Shown: positions 52,069 to 60,727 of the stretch, piece after piece | How positions within the stretch are numbered: position 1 is the first letter of the stretch | How the letters are laid out: each line of letters begins with the position of its first letter | Source of the DNA: Croceicoccus sp. | GTDB taxonomy: Bacteria > Pseudomonadota > Alphaproteobacteria > Sphingomonadales > Sphingomonadaceae | Length of the DNA stretch: 64,000 nt | Direction: 5' to 3' | NCBI GenBank assembly: GCA_002694745.1 | Contig: NZMY01000037.1 | Coordinates: 186,001-250,000 of the forward strand | Made by a program: the position numbers and the translations under genes | Notes under the pieces: generated by a model | Databases searched by the model: none | Told to the model about the DNA's origin: nothing | What the model saw: only the letters and a program-made list of their open reading frames with translations

Positions 52069-53091
52069 TCAGTATTCGGCGACGGGCCAGCCGTCCTCGC
52101 CCCAGCGGATCGGCGCGATGCGCAGCTTGGGCGCGCCATCGGCATCCTTGTCATAGGCGTGATAGACGACATAGCTGGTGCCATCCTCGTCGGTGAAGAA
52201 GCCTGCGTGGCCGGGGCCGCGAAAGCGCTCCTTCTCCTGCAGATCGGCGCGCAGGAAGATCGTGCCGCCGCCCATCATCGCCTCGGTCCCGTCCTTGCCG
52301 CGATAGGGCCCGGTGACGTTCCGCGACCGCGCGACCACGGTGTAATAGGTGCTGTTCACGCCCTTGCAGCAATAGTCGAACGAGTTGAGCATGTAGTACC
52401 AGCCGTCGTGCCGGAAAATGAAAGGCGCCTCGATCGGGTTAGGGCCGCCTTCGACACCCAGCCTGCGCGCGATGGAATAGGGCTCCGCCCCCGGTTCCGG
52501 CTTGCCGGTTTCGGGGTTCAGCGGAAACAGCTTGATCCCCGACCAGAAACTGCCCAGCGCCAGCCAGTGGCGCCCTTCGGCATCGACGATCAGATTGGGG
52601 TCGATCGCATTGAAATCGCTGTTCTTCGTGGACATGACGACCATGCCCTGATCCTCCCAGCGATAATCCTTCGCATCAGGGTCCAGCGTCTTGTTGGTCG
52701 CAAGGCCGATGGCCGACCGGTTCGATCCGAAGGTGCTGATGGAATAATACAGCCGGTACTCGCCATCGACAAAGGCGATGTCGGGCGCCCAGATGCCCTC
52801 GGTCCCCGGAACGGCCTCTTTCGCCCACGCCGGGATCTCCTCGAACACCGCACCCGCATTGGTCCAGTGTTCCAGATCGGGCGAGGTCTTGATCCCGATA
52901 TAGCGGCCGACCGTGGTGAAGACGTAATAGGTATCGTCCTCGCGGATGATGACCGGGTCGTGGGTGATGAGATCGCCCGACAGCCTGTCGTTCAGCGTGG
53001 TGCCCGCCGCATCGTCCTGCGCCGCGGCAGGCGCCGTCAGCGCCAGAGCCGAGAGCGCGAGCAGGGGGGTGATTTTCGAAAGCACAGACAT
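52069..53091 (-). CDS. GH43 endo-arabinanase-like enzyme, exported
   Basis: A 340-residue exported GH43 enzyme. Signal LLALSALALTAPAAAQ; core LITHDPVIIREDDTYYVFTT (catalytic Asp), WAPDIAFVDGEYRLYYSISTFGSNRSAIGLATN, SDFNAIDPNLIVDAEGRHWLALGSFWSGIK, and EAPFIFRHDGWYYMLNSFDYCCKGVNSTYYTVVARS with the acid Glu. The FDYCC-GV and GSFW-GI segments are typical of endo-1,5-alpha-L-arabinanases of GH43. ATG 53091 shares a base with the dgoA stop (TGATG), so it is coupled to the catabolic genes. Confidence 0.9.
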   Translation of the reverse strand: MSVLSKITPLLALSALALTAPAAAQDDAAGTTLNDRLSGDLITHDPVIIREDDTYYVFTTVGRYIGIKTSPDLEHWTNAGAVFEEIPAWAKEAVPGTEGIWAPDIAFVDGEYRLYYSISTFGSNRSAIGLATNKTLDPDAKDYRWEDQGMVVMSTKNSDFNAIDPNLIVDAEGRHWLALGSFWSGIKLFPLNPETGKPEPGAEPYSIARRLGVEGGPNPIEAPFIFRHDGWYYMLNSFDYCCKGVNSTYYTVVARSRNVTGPYRGKDGTEAMMGGGTIFLRADLQEKERFRGPGHAGFFTDEDGTSYVVYHAYDKDADGAPKLRIAPIRWGEDGWPVAEY

Positions 53092-53726
53092 CAGGATCCT
53101 TCCACTGCATTCCACGCTTCGACCAGCGCGCGTGCCTTGGCGGCAACGGCGGAGGCATCGTCGCCGGGGCGATAGAGGCTGCCGCCAGCGCCGATCCCGA
53201 ACACGCCCGCGGCGCGATATTCCGCAATATTGGCCGCGCCAACACCGCCCACGGCCCACAGGCGCACATCGGCAGGCAGCACTTCGCCGACCGCCTTTAC
53301 GTAATGGCTGCCCAGCACCGAACCGGGAAAGATCTTGAGATCCCGTGCACCTGCGCCGACTGCCGCGAAAGCCTCTGTCGGGGTGAGAAATCCGGGCAGC
53401 AGGTCGAGGCCTAGTTCCCTGGCCCGCGCGATGACGTCGGGATCGATATTGGGCGACACCATGAAGCTGCCGCCCGCCGCCGCCAGCGCTTCGGCCATGG
53501 GTTTGGCGACGACCGTGCCCCCGCCGATGGCAGCCTGTTCGCCGACCGCATCGACCATGGCGGCAATCGAACCGGCCGGATCGGGCGAATTGAACGGCAC
53601 CTCGATCAGGCGAATACCGGCAGAGACCAGCGCCTCGGCAATTTCGGCGGATTCGTCGGTCCTTATGCCGCGCAGGATCGCGACGATCGGCGGCGCTCCT
53701 GCATCCAGTGCGTCCTGCAGCCTCAT
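53091..53726 (-). CDS. dgoA: 2-dehydro-3-deoxy-6-phosphogalactonate aldolase
   Basis: A 211-residue class I aldolase of the KDPG/KDPGal family. It splits 2-keto-3-deoxy-6-phosphogalactonate to pyruvate and glyceraldehyde 3-phosphate. IVAILRGIRTDESAEIAEALVSAGIRLIEVPFNSP has the catalytic Glu region; FMVSPNIDPDVI, LLPGFLTPTEAF and RDLKIFPGSVLGSHYVKAV carry the Schiff-base Lys. It overlaps dgoK by ATGA. Beside dgoK this points to the De Ley-Doudoroff galactose route. Confidence 0.92.
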   Translation of the reverse strand: MRLQDALDAGAPPIVAILRGIRTDESAEIAEALVSAGIRLIEVPFNSPDPAGSIAAMVDAVGEQAAIGGGTVVAKPMAEALAAAGGSFMVSPNIDPDVIARARELGLDLLPGFLTPTEAFAAVGAGARDLKIFPGSVLGSHYVKAVGEVLPADVRLWAVGGVGAANIAEYRAAGVFGIGAGGSLYRPGDDASAVAAKARALVEAWNAVEGS

Positions 53727-54631
53727 GCGATCTGTTCTCCCTGAGCGGCACGGCGCGCCAGTTCCAGCCCCGCGATCACCGCAGCTTCGGCGTCCACGCG
53801 CTGCACCGCACGGCCCATCGCCGCCAGCGCTCGTTCGTAAAGCGACACCAGCGCGGCCTCTCCAATTAGCGTGACCACCGTGTCCTGCGGCGACAGCGCG
53901 GACATTTCCGAACCGATCAACACCCCCGACAGATAGCCGCGCGACCACGCCTGCGACCTGCCATCGACCATGCGCGCGGCCCGCGCCTCGAACAGTGCAG
54001 CAGGCACCGGATCGGCCCGCCGGGCAAGCCCCCGCTCGAACCCCTCGTCGAATTCGCCGCTGCCGCCATCGACAGGCCCGGCCAATGTCGATTGCTCAGA
54101 CAGAAGCGCGAACAATTCCCCGGTCGGCCATGTCGAAAAGCCGGTGATGTCGCCATCCTTCAGCCGCACCCATTTGCAATGCGTGCCGGGCAGCGCGATC
54201 AGATGCTCGCCCTCCGCCAGCTCAGGATGCAGGGCCGTTGCGCCGAAAACCTGCGTTTCCTCGCCCCGCATGACGTCGGGAACGCCGTCTGCGCCCCGAT
54301 GGCTCAGTCCCGGCAGAACGGCGACGGGCAGGCCTGCCACGGTCAACATCGACCGCGATTGCAGCCACGACCCGCGACCGGCGGGGCAGGGGGCATAACC
54401 GGCCTCGACCAGCGCGCCCTTTGCCCCCGCCATGCCGCACAGGATGACCCCGCCTTCCAGCGAGCCCTCCTGCAGCCATTGCTCCAGCAATCCGGTTAGC
54501 ACGGCTGCCGGGGGGTCGGCCAACCCCCCGATCCCCGGTCCCTGAAGCCGCGCCGTCACGGCTCCACCGCGCATGCGGTAGAGCCGCAGACGGCTGGTGC
54601 CCCAGTCGCCGAGGACATGGTCCCCGCTCAT
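53723..54631 (-). CDS. dgoK: 2-dehydro-3-deoxygalactonokinase
   Basis: A 302-residue DgoK of the ASKHA sugar-kinase type. LGDWGTSRLRLYRM is the phosphate 1 motif, GEETQVFGATAL and ALPGTHCKWVRLKDG the middle family motifs, and FALLSEQSTL and GSEMSAL the later ones. It phosphorylates 2-keto-3-deoxygalactonate at C6, just before DgoA. The start overlaps the GH51 stop (ATGA). Confidence 0.93.
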   Translation of the reverse strand: MSGDHVLGDWGTSRLRLYRMRGGAVTARLQGPGIGGLADPPAAVLTGLLEQWLQEGSLEGGVILCGMAGAKGALVEAGYAPCPAGRGSWLQSRSMLTVAGLPVAVLPGLSHRGADGVPDVMRGEETQVFGATALHPELAEGEHLIALPGTHCKWVRLKDGDITGFSTWPTGELFALLSEQSTLAGPVDGGSGEFDEGFERGLARRADPVPAALFEARAARMVDGRSQAWSRGYLSGVLIGSEMSALSPQDTVVTLIGEAALVSLYERALAAMGRAVQRVDAEAAVIAGLELARRAAQGEQIA

Positions 54632-56193
54632 TGCAGTTCGAGGACGACGACCGACTTGGCAGGCAGCGTGACCGACAGCTTGCCGTTCCGGATCCGCGCC
54701 GCGCTGAAGCTTGCAGGCTTCACCGCTTCCGGATTGTCGAAGCTGTTGTGCGAATTGATCGCGGGCGCGGTCAGGATCCGGCCCGTGACGCGCGACGCAT
54801 CCAGCCCGTCCAGATCGATGGTCACGCTGTTCGCTTCATCGGGATCGGCATTCGACAGGCCCACGTGAACCTTGCCGTCCCTGGCCCGAACCGCCGAACC
54901 GCTGACCGCCGGAAGCGAAAACTCGCCATGGCTATAGGTCGGCGTGTCGATTGCGATGGGAAGCACGGTGGCGTCCTGCCACGGCTTGTACATCTCGAAC
55001 ACGTGATAGGTGGGCGTCAGCACCATCTGGTCGCCCTCGGTAAAGATCATCGCCTGCAGCACGTTCACCATCTGTGCGATGGCCGACATGCGCACCCGGT
55101 CGGCATGCTTGGCAAAAATGTCGAGGTTGATCGCCGCGATCAGCGCGTCGCGCATCGTGTTCTGCTGCCGCAGAAAGCCCGGATGCGTGCCGGGATCCTG
55201 CGCATACCACGCGCCCCATTCGTCCACGGCAAGGAACAGGCGCTTTTCCGGATCGTGCTTGTCCATCGCGGCGCTGTGGCCGGCAATGAACTCGTCCATG
55301 CGCCAGGTGGCCGCCAGCGTATCGGCCCAGCCGGTCTCGTCGAAATTGACGGGGTCTGCCTTGGGCGGCCAGCCGCCTTCGGGCAGGGTGTAGTAATGCA
55401 GCGACAAGCCGTCGAGCATATTGCCCGCGACCCGCACCATGGTCTCGGTCCAGTTGTAATCGTCGTTATTGGCGCCCGCGGCAATCTTCAGGATCTTGGT
55501 ATCGGCGGGGGCCTTGATGAAGGTCGCATAGCGGCGCGTGACGTCGGCGGCATATTCGGGCCGCATGTTGCCCCCGCAACCCCACAGCTCGTTACCGATG
55601 CCGAAATAGGGCACGTCCCAGGGTTCGGGATGGCCGTTCTCGGCGCGCAGATCGGCCAGCGTTCCGGCAGGGGCGGTCATGTATTCGACCCATTCCGCCA
55701 TTTCCTGCGGCGTGCCGTTGCCGACATTGCCCGCGACATAGGCCTCCGCGCCGACCTGCCGGACAAGCTCGAAGAATTCATGCGTGCCGACTTCGTTGGG
55801 CTCGGTCACGCCGCCCCAATGGGTGTTGACCTTGACCGGACGCTCGTTTTGCGGGCCGATGCCCTCGCGCCAGTGATATTCGTCGGCAAAGCAGCCGCCC
55901 GGCCAGCGGATCACCGGCACTGACAGATCGCGCAGCGCGCCGACCACGTCGTTGCGAAACCCGTTGGTGTTGGGGATCTCGCTATCCTTGCCGACCCACA
56001 GGCCGCCATAGATGCCCGTGCCCAGATGCTCGGCGAACTGGGTGAACATCGCCTTGTCATAGACGGGCCCTTCGGCATCGGCATCGATGCTGGCGGTGGT
56101 CGGCTGTCCATTGGTATCGGCCAGCGCAGGGGCCGACAGCGCCGTCGCACCAAGAAGCATGGCGGCGGCGGTATTGCGAATGGTCTTGATCAT
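54628..56193 (-). CDS. Alpha-L-arabinofuranosidase, GH51, exported
   Basis: A 521-residue GH51 enzyme with signal peptide (MLLGATALSAPALA). MFTQFAEHLGTGIYGGLWVG, RWPGGCFADEYHWREGIGP and the acid/base Glu in YFGIGNELWGCGG (about residue 194) are family hallmarks; the nucleophile Glu is in LAVDEWGAWY (about 320). C-terminal beta domain ends LPAKSVVVLELQ. It releases terminal L-arabinofuranose; a signal peptide on GH51 means it acts outside the cytosol. GGGAGGGGACA precedes ATG 56193. Confidence 0.93.
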   Translation of the reverse strand: MIKTIRNTAAAMLLGATALSAPALADTNGQPTTASIDADAEGPVYDKAMFTQFAEHLGTGIYGGLWVGKDSEIPNTNGFRNDVVGALRDLSVPVIRWPGGCFADEYHWREGIGPQNERPVKVNTHWGGVTEPNEVGTHEFFELVRQVGAEAYVAGNVGNGTPQEMAEWVEYMTAPAGTLADLRAENGHPEPWDVPYFGIGNELWGCGGNMRPEYAADVTRRYATFIKAPADTKILKIAAGANNDDYNWTETMVRVAGNMLDGLSLHYYTLPEGGWPPKADPVNFDETGWADTLAATWRMDEFIAGHSAAMDKHDPEKRLFLAVDEWGAWYAQDPGTHPGFLRQQNTMRDALIAAINLDIFAKHADRVRMSAIAQMVNVLQAMIFTEGDQMVLTPTYHVFEMYKPWQDATVLPIAIDTPTYSHGEFSLPAVSGSAVRARDGKVHVGLSNADPDEANSVTIDLDGLDASRVTGRILTAPAINSHNSFDNPEAVKPASFSAARIRNGKLSVTLPAKSVVVLELQ

Positions 56194-56215
56194 TGTTCTG
56201 TCCCCTCCCGGCGGA

Positions 56216-57142
56216 TCAGTCGTGGAACGGTTCGACAATCTGCCGGTGGCCGCGCAGGAACGCGTCGGCGACAAGGCGGAACGGGTCGATATCGACATCG
56301 CTGCGCCCGCCGCGGATCAGATTGGCGAAACGTGAATAGAGGCCCGGATATTCCAGGTCCTCGTTATGCTCGGTACCCGAAGGCAGGGTCAGCACGGCCC
56401 CGCCTTGCGACAGCTTCAGCGTGCCCGCATCGGTCTCGACCACGATGTCCCAGCTTTGCGGCCCGGTCTGCCGCCAGTCGAGATCCATGTGGATCGGCGC
56501 GCCGGCGGTATCGCTGAACTGGATATCGGCCGCGATGGGCGCCGCGCGATTTTCAGGGATGCACAGCGCCGCGCTCTTCATGAAGACGGGGCGCGGCATG
56601 ATATGGGTCAGGATCGACAGCGCGTTGATGCCGGGATCGAACACGCCAAGACCGCCCGGCTCCCAGATCCAGTCCTGTCCGGGATGCCAGACGCGCACGT
56701 CCTCTCGCCAGACGATGGACACCTTCTGCACCGTGCGGTCCGACAGCCATGCGCGGGCCGGGGCCACGCCCGCGGCAAAACGCGAATGCCACGATGCGAA
56801 CAGCGTGACCCCTACCTTGTCGGCGCGGTCGCGCAGGGCGACGACTTCGGACAAGGTCGCACCCGGCGGTTTTTCGAGGAAGACGTGAACCCCGCGCTTC
56901 AGCGCCTGAACTGCAAGATCATAACGAACCTGCGGCGGGGTGCAGAGCGCGACCGCGTCGATCGCGGGCCCTTTTTCCAGCAATTCGTCAAGGCTGGCGT
57001 GATGCGCAATCCCCTCCGGCCCCTTGTGGTTCGGACTGACCGTTGCGGCCAGGCTGAAGGCGGGTGAGCCGTCGATGGCGGGGATATGCTGGTCGCGGGC
57101 GATCTTGCCGATGCCGACAAGCGCGATACGGATCGGTTCCAT
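56216..57142 (-). CDS. L-arabinose/D-galactose 1-dehydrogenase (Gfo/Idh/MocA family)
   Basis: A 308-residue NAD(P)-dependent sugar 1-dehydrogenase. ALVGIGKIARDQHIPAID, LCTPPQVRYDLAVQALKRGVHVFLEKPPGATL, and WREDVRVWHPGQDWIWEPGGLGVFDPGINALSIL match the known L-arabinose 1-dehydrogenase (Azospirillum AraA) and galactose dehydrogenase (Gal) group. EKPPGAT holds the family Lys. It oxidises the pyranose to the 1,5-lactone, the shared first step of the L-arabinose and D-galactose routes. 22 bp separate it from the GH51 gene. Confidence 0.9.
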   Translation of the reverse strand: MEPIRIALVGIGKIARDQHIPAIDGSPAFSLAATVSPNHKGPEGIAHHASLDELLEKGPAIDAVALCTPPQVRYDLAVQALKRGVHVFLEKPPGATLSEVVALRDRADKVGVTLFASWHSRFAAGVAPARAWLSDRTVQKVSIVWREDVRVWHPGQDWIWEPGGLGVFDPGINALSILTHIMPRPVFMKSAALCIPENRAAPIAADIQFSDTAGAPIHMDLDWRQTGPQSWDIVVETDAGTLKLSQGGAVLTLPSGTEHNEDLEYPGLYSRFANLIRGGRSDVDIDPFRLVADAFLRGHRQIVEPFHD

Positions 57143-57147
57143 GGCCC

Positions 57148-58143
57148 TTACAGCACCTTGACCTTGACCGCGCGCTCGCTGGCGCGGGTCAGGCGGTTGG
57201 ACACGGGCAGCGCGAAGGGCGCGGCCGAGATCTCGAACACGTCGCCTTCCTTCGTCTCGATCCCGTCGCTGAACGACAGCGTGGCCGTGCCGAAGAAATG
57301 GACGTGAATGTCGCCGGGGCGGCAGAACAGATCATATTTGAAATGATGATGTTCCAGATTGCCAAGGCTGTGCGACATATTGGTTTCGCCCGACAGGAAC
57401 GGCATTTCCCAGATCGTCTTACCATCGCGCAGGATCCGGCTGGTCCCCTCGACATGGCTGGGCGGCGTGCCCAGCAGCAGCTCGGGTCCAAGCGCGGCCT
57501 GCCGCAACTTCGAATGCGCAAGCCACAGATAATTATGCCGCTCGGTCACGTGGTCGCTGAACTCGTTCGCCAGCGCGACGCCAAGGCGGTAGGGCGTGCC
57601 GTCATCGCCGACGATATAGATGCCCGCCAGCTCCGGCTCCTCGCCGCCGTCCTGCGCGAAGGACGGCATGGTGAGTGGTTGATCCGGCCCGACCAGCTGC
57701 GACCCGTCACCCTTGTAGAACCATTCCGGCTGCTGCCCCACCGCGCCATCGGACGGCTTGCCGCCTTCCAGCCCTTCCAGGAACATGCGCATCGAATCGG
57801 TGACGTTCTCGCCCGCGGCGGCGGCCTTGTGCATCTTGTCGCGCCCTTCGGCGGAACCCAGATGCGTCAGCCCCGTGCCGGTCATCAGCAAATGGGCCGG
57901 ATCCTCGTGGTCGATCGGGGCCAGCAGCCTTCCGGCGGCCAGTTCGGCGGCGATATCGACCGAAGCGCCCATGCCGCAGGCGCGCGCCGCGGCCTCCAGC
58001 GTGTCGCCCGCTGCGATGGCGCGCAGCGCCAGTTCGCGGACCGAGCCGACGCCTTCAAGGAAATGGGCCGTGTCGTCCTCTGCAAGGATGACAGAGCGCG
58101 AACCGTCGGCCGCGCGGTGCTGAAGCAGGCGAAGAAAGGGCAT
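57148..58143 (-). CDS. araD1: AraD1-type fumarylacetoacetase-family dehydratase
   Basis: A 331-residue FAH-superfamily protein of the AraD1/GguC type. Residues about 85-100 (LLMTGTGLTHLGSAEGRDKM), PEWFYKGDGSQLVGP, ELAGIYIVGDDGTPYRLGVALANEFSDHVTE with metal-binding Glu/Asp, and a C-terminal double-stranded beta region. AraD1 converts L-2-keto-3-deoxyarabinonate to 2-oxoglutarate semialdehyde. This fits the neighbour genes for the previous and next steps. It ends 5 bp before the dehydrogenase gene. Confidence 0.85.
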   Translation of the reverse strand: MPFLRLLQHRAADGSRSVILAEDDTAHFLEGVGSVRELALRAIAAGDTLEAAARACGMGASVDIAAELAAGRLLAPIDHEDPAHLLMTGTGLTHLGSAEGRDKMHKAAAAGENVTDSMRMFLEGLEGGKPSDGAVGQQPEWFYKGDGSQLVGPDQPLTMPSFAQDGGEEPELAGIYIVGDDGTPYRLGVALANEFSDHVTERHNYLWLAHSKLRQAALGPELLLGTPPSHVEGTSRILRDGKTIWEMPFLSGETNMSHSLGNLEHHHFKYDLFCRPGDIHVHFFGTATLSFSDGIETKEGDVFEISAAPFALPVSNRLTRASERAVKVKVL

Positions 58144-58166
58144 TGCAGTCGTACTCTCCCTGTCAC

Positions 58167-58194
58167 GGCGCGCCCCTTGTTGCCGGGGCGCGCC
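58167..58194 (-). promoter_or_regulatory. Hairpin inside the arabinose operon
   Basis: Perfect 10-bp inverted repeat GGCGCGCCCC (58167-58176) and GGGGCGCGCC (58185-58194), 8-base loop, no T run. It sits in the 69-bp gap between the semialdehyde dehydrogenase and araD1 genes. It may set the mRNA ratio between the first gene and the rest. Confidence 0.5.
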
Positions 58195-58212
58195 GCGAGG
58201 ATGGTGGTCTTG

Positions 58213-59742
58213 TCAGCCGACGGTCAGCTTGCCGTCGATCAGGCGCGGTATGCCGTCACCCTTGGCTTCGTCGCGCAGTTCGGGCGGCAGAAGCGAGGCG
58301 GCGAGGTTCTGATAGCTGACCGGACGCAGGAACCGGTCGATGGCAAGGCTGCCGACCGACGTGGTCCGCGGGTCGGTGGTCGAGGGGAAGGGACCGCCAT
58401 GCACCATCGCGTGGCAGACCTCGACACCCGTGGGCCAGCCATTGGCAAGGATGCGTCCGACGCGGCGTTCCAGCACGGGCATCAGGCGCGCGGCCATCGG
58501 CTCGTCCGCCTCGTCCATGTGCAGCGTCGCGGTCAGCTGTCCTTCCAGCGCCTCCAGCACGGATTTCAGTTCCGCCTCGTCCTTGCAGCGAACGATGACC
58601 GAGGACGAACCGAACACTTCATGCGCGATCGCCGGTTCGGCCAGGAACTTCTCGGCCGAGGTCTGGAACAACGCGGTGCCGCCGGTGGTGACGCTGCCTT
58701 CCTCGCCCTTGGCCAGCGTGTCGACGCCGGGCAGGCCCGACAGCACTTCCAAGCCCTTGGCATAGGCCGCGGCGATGCCCTTGGTGAGCATGGTCTGCGG
58801 CTTGGCTTCGGACACGCCGCCGCTCGCCGCAGTGATGAATTCCTCGATCCCGTCGCCTTCGATGGCAAGGACAAGGCCCGGATTGGTGCAGAACTGGCCC
58901 GCGCCCATGGTTAGCGAACCGACGAAAGCCGTGCCCAGGTCCGATCCGCGCGCCTTGAGGGCCGAGGGCATCAGGATGACGGGATTGATGCTCGACATCT
59001 CGGCATAGACCGGGATCGGCACCGGACGTTCCTGCGCCAGCTTGGCCAGCGCAAGGCCGCCTGCGCGCGAACCGGTGAAGCCCACCGCCATGATGCGCGG
59101 ATCCTTCACAAGCGCGGCGCCCAGCTCGTTCGAGGGGCCCATCAGATGCTGGAACACGCCTTCGGGCAGGCCGCTGGCGGCAACCGCCTTGGCGATGGCG
59201 CTGGCGACAAGACCGCCAGTTTCGGGGTGCGCCGGATGGCCCTTCACGACGACCGGGCAACCGGCCGCAAGCGCCGAAGCGGTGTCACCGCCCGCGGTGG
59301 AGAAGGCGAGCGGGAAGTTGGACGCGCCGAAGATCGCCACCGGACCGACCGGGATCATGCGCAGGCGCAGATCGGGGCGGGGCAGGGGCGCACGGTCGGG
59401 CATGGCGGGATCGATGCGGATCTGTTCCCACTGACCCTTGCGCACGACATCGGCGAACATCTTCATCTGTCCGCAGGTGCGGCCACGCTCGCCTTCGGCG
59501 CGTCCGCGCGGCAGGCCGCTTTCGCGGGTATAGGCATCGATCAGCGCATCGCCGAGACCCATGATCTCGTCGGCGATTCGCTCAAGGAAAGCGGCGCGTT
59601 CCTCGTTGCTGGTCGCGCGATAGCTATCGAATGCGGCATCGGCTGCGGCGCAGGCGGCCGCGACATCGTCGGGTCCATGGACGGTGAGGGGGTCGCCATG
59701 GGCTTCGCCGGTTTCGGCGATCACGGAGCGAAATTCGTTCAT
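58213..59742 (-). CDS. 2,5-dioxovalerate (2-oxoglutarate semialdehyde) dehydrogenase
   Basis: A 509-residue aldehyde dehydrogenase of the KGSADH type. MIPVGPVAIFGASNFPLAFSTAGGDTASALAAGCPVVVKGHPAHP is the cofactor-binding region, VGFTGSRAGG the nucleotide loop, YAEMSSINPVILMP and GAGQFCTNPGLVLAI hold the catalytic Glu and Cys (about residue 295). It makes 2-oxoglutarate, the end of the oxidative pentose route. It is the first gene of the minus-strand operon; a TTGTCGGA-type site is directly upstream. Confidence 0.93.
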   Translation of the reverse strand: MNEFRSVIAETGEAHGDPLTVHGPDDVAAACAAADAAFDSYRATSNEERAAFLERIADEIMGLGDALIDAYTRESGLPRGRAEGERGRTCGQMKMFADVVRKGQWEQIRIDPAMPDRAPLPRPDLRLRMIPVGPVAIFGASNFPLAFSTAGGDTASALAAGCPVVVKGHPAHPETGGLVASAIAKAVAASGLPEGVFQHLMGPSNELGAALVKDPRIMAVGFTGSRAGGLALAKLAQERPVPIPVYAEMSSINPVILMPSALKARGSDLGTAFVGSLTMGAGQFCTNPGLVLAIEGDGIEEFITAASGGVSEAKPQTMLTKGIAAAYAKGLEVLSGLPGVDTLAKGEEGSVTTGGTALFQTSAEKFLAEPAIAHEVFGSSSVIVRCKDEAELKSVLEALEGQLTATLHMDEADEPMAARLMPVLERRVGRILANGWPTGVEVCHAMVHGGPFPSTTDPRTTSVGSLAIDRFLRPVSYQNLAASLLPPELRDEAKGDGIPRLIDGKLTVG

Positions 59743-59757
59743 TGGTATCTCCCTATT

Positions 59758-59768
59758 TACTCCGACAT
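59758..59768 (-). promoter_or_regulatory. TTGTCGGA-type operator, site 2 (divergent promoter)
   Basis: ATGTCGGAGTA on the minus strand, 16 bp before the semialdehyde dehydrogenase start and in the divergent region to the GntR-type regulator. It shares the TGTCGGAnTA core with sites at 50421 and 62119. An operator here would let the regulator control both the operon and itself. Confidence 0.5.
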
Positions 59769-59852
59769 ATTACGGGCGCACGTTAAACGCAATCTTTGTG
59801 TTCCTTCGTGTCCACCGGACTGATAGGTTCGCCGCTGGAGGGACGAAAAACT

Positions 59853-60608
59853 GTGAAAACCGATAGCATCTCGACCGAAACGGACGACAAGAAGGCAACC
59901 AAGGATGTGCGCGGCCCCGGACGGCGCCTGCACGGCGCGATCGCCCACAAGCTGGGAACGGAGATCTTGTCAGGCAAGTACCAACCGGGAGACATTCTTT
60001 CCGGCGAGGTCGCCTTTGCCGAGGAATTGAAGGTTTCGCGCAGCGCCTATCGCGAGGCGATACAGGTGCTGACGGCCAAGGGACTGGTCGCCAGCCGGCC
60101 CAAGGCGGGTACGCGCGTCATGCCGCGCGACCGCTGGAACCTGCTCGATCCCGATGTGTTGGGCTGGGCCTTCACCGGCGATCCCGATGTCGAATTCGTG
60201 CGCAGCCTGTTCGAACTGCGCGCCATCGTCGAACCGGCCGCGGCCCGCCTTGCCGCGCAGCGCCGCGATCGCGACGACCTCAAGACCATGAAGGCCGCAC
60301 TGGCCGACATGCGCCGCCATACGCTGACGACTGAGGCCGGGCGCGCCGCGGACCGCGATTTCCACAATGCGATCCTGCAGGCGACCCGCAACGACGCGCT
60401 GATGGTGCTGAGCGCCAGCATCGGCGCCGCGGTCAACTGGACGACCCAGTTCAAGCAGCGTTCGCGCGCCCTGCCGCGCAATCCCATGCCGGACCACGTG
60501 CTGGTCTATGACGCGATCGCAGCCGGCGACGGCGAGGCGGCGGCGGCGGCGATGAACGTGCTGGTCGAACTCGCCCTGGACGATACGCGCAGCGCGATGG
60601 AGGAATGA
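59853..60608 (+). CDS. FadR-subfamily GntR transcriptional regulator
   Basis: A 251-residue regulator: winged helix at about residues 25-90 (RLHGAIAHKLGTEILSGKYQPGDILSGEVAFAEELKVSRSAYREAIQVLTAKGLVASRPKAGTRV) and a C-terminal FCD ligand-binding domain (ELRAIVEPAAARLAAQRRD ... DRDFHNAILQATRNDAL, with metal-site His). GTG 59853 has GGAGGGA 10 bp upstream; an in-frame ATG at 59796 is possible but has no site. Most likely it represses the sugar locus until a pathway acid such as arabinonate binds; that is inference from family and position. Confidence 0.9.
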   Translation: MKTDSISTETDDKKATKDVRGPGRRLHGAIAHKLGTEILSGKYQPGDILSGEVAFAEELKVSRSAYREAIQVLTAKGLVASRPKAGTRVMPRDRWNLLDPDVLGWAFTGDPDVEFVRSLFELRAIVEPAAARLAAQRRDRDDLKTMKAALADMRRHTLTTEAGRAADRDFHNAILQATRNDALMVLSASIGAAVNWTTQFKQRSRALPRNPMPDHVLVYDAIAAGDGEAAAAAMNVLVELALDDTRSAMEE

Positions 60609-60670
60609 TCCCGATCCTCGCGGCCTGACCGCGGCTGACGGGCGAGAGGCTGCATCCGGACGAAAAGACG

Positions 60671-60703
60671 AAAAAGGGCGGCACCCGCAAGTGCCGCCCT
60701 TTC
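60671..60703. terminator. Bidirectional terminator
   Basis: AAAAA, then GGGCGGCAC (60676-60684) and GTGCCGCCC (60691-60699) with a 6-base loop, then TTT. It stands between the converging regulator and transporter genes and can stop transcripts from both sides. Confidence 0.85.
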
Positions 60704-60727
60704 CATTTCATGCCGGTCGATGGCGAA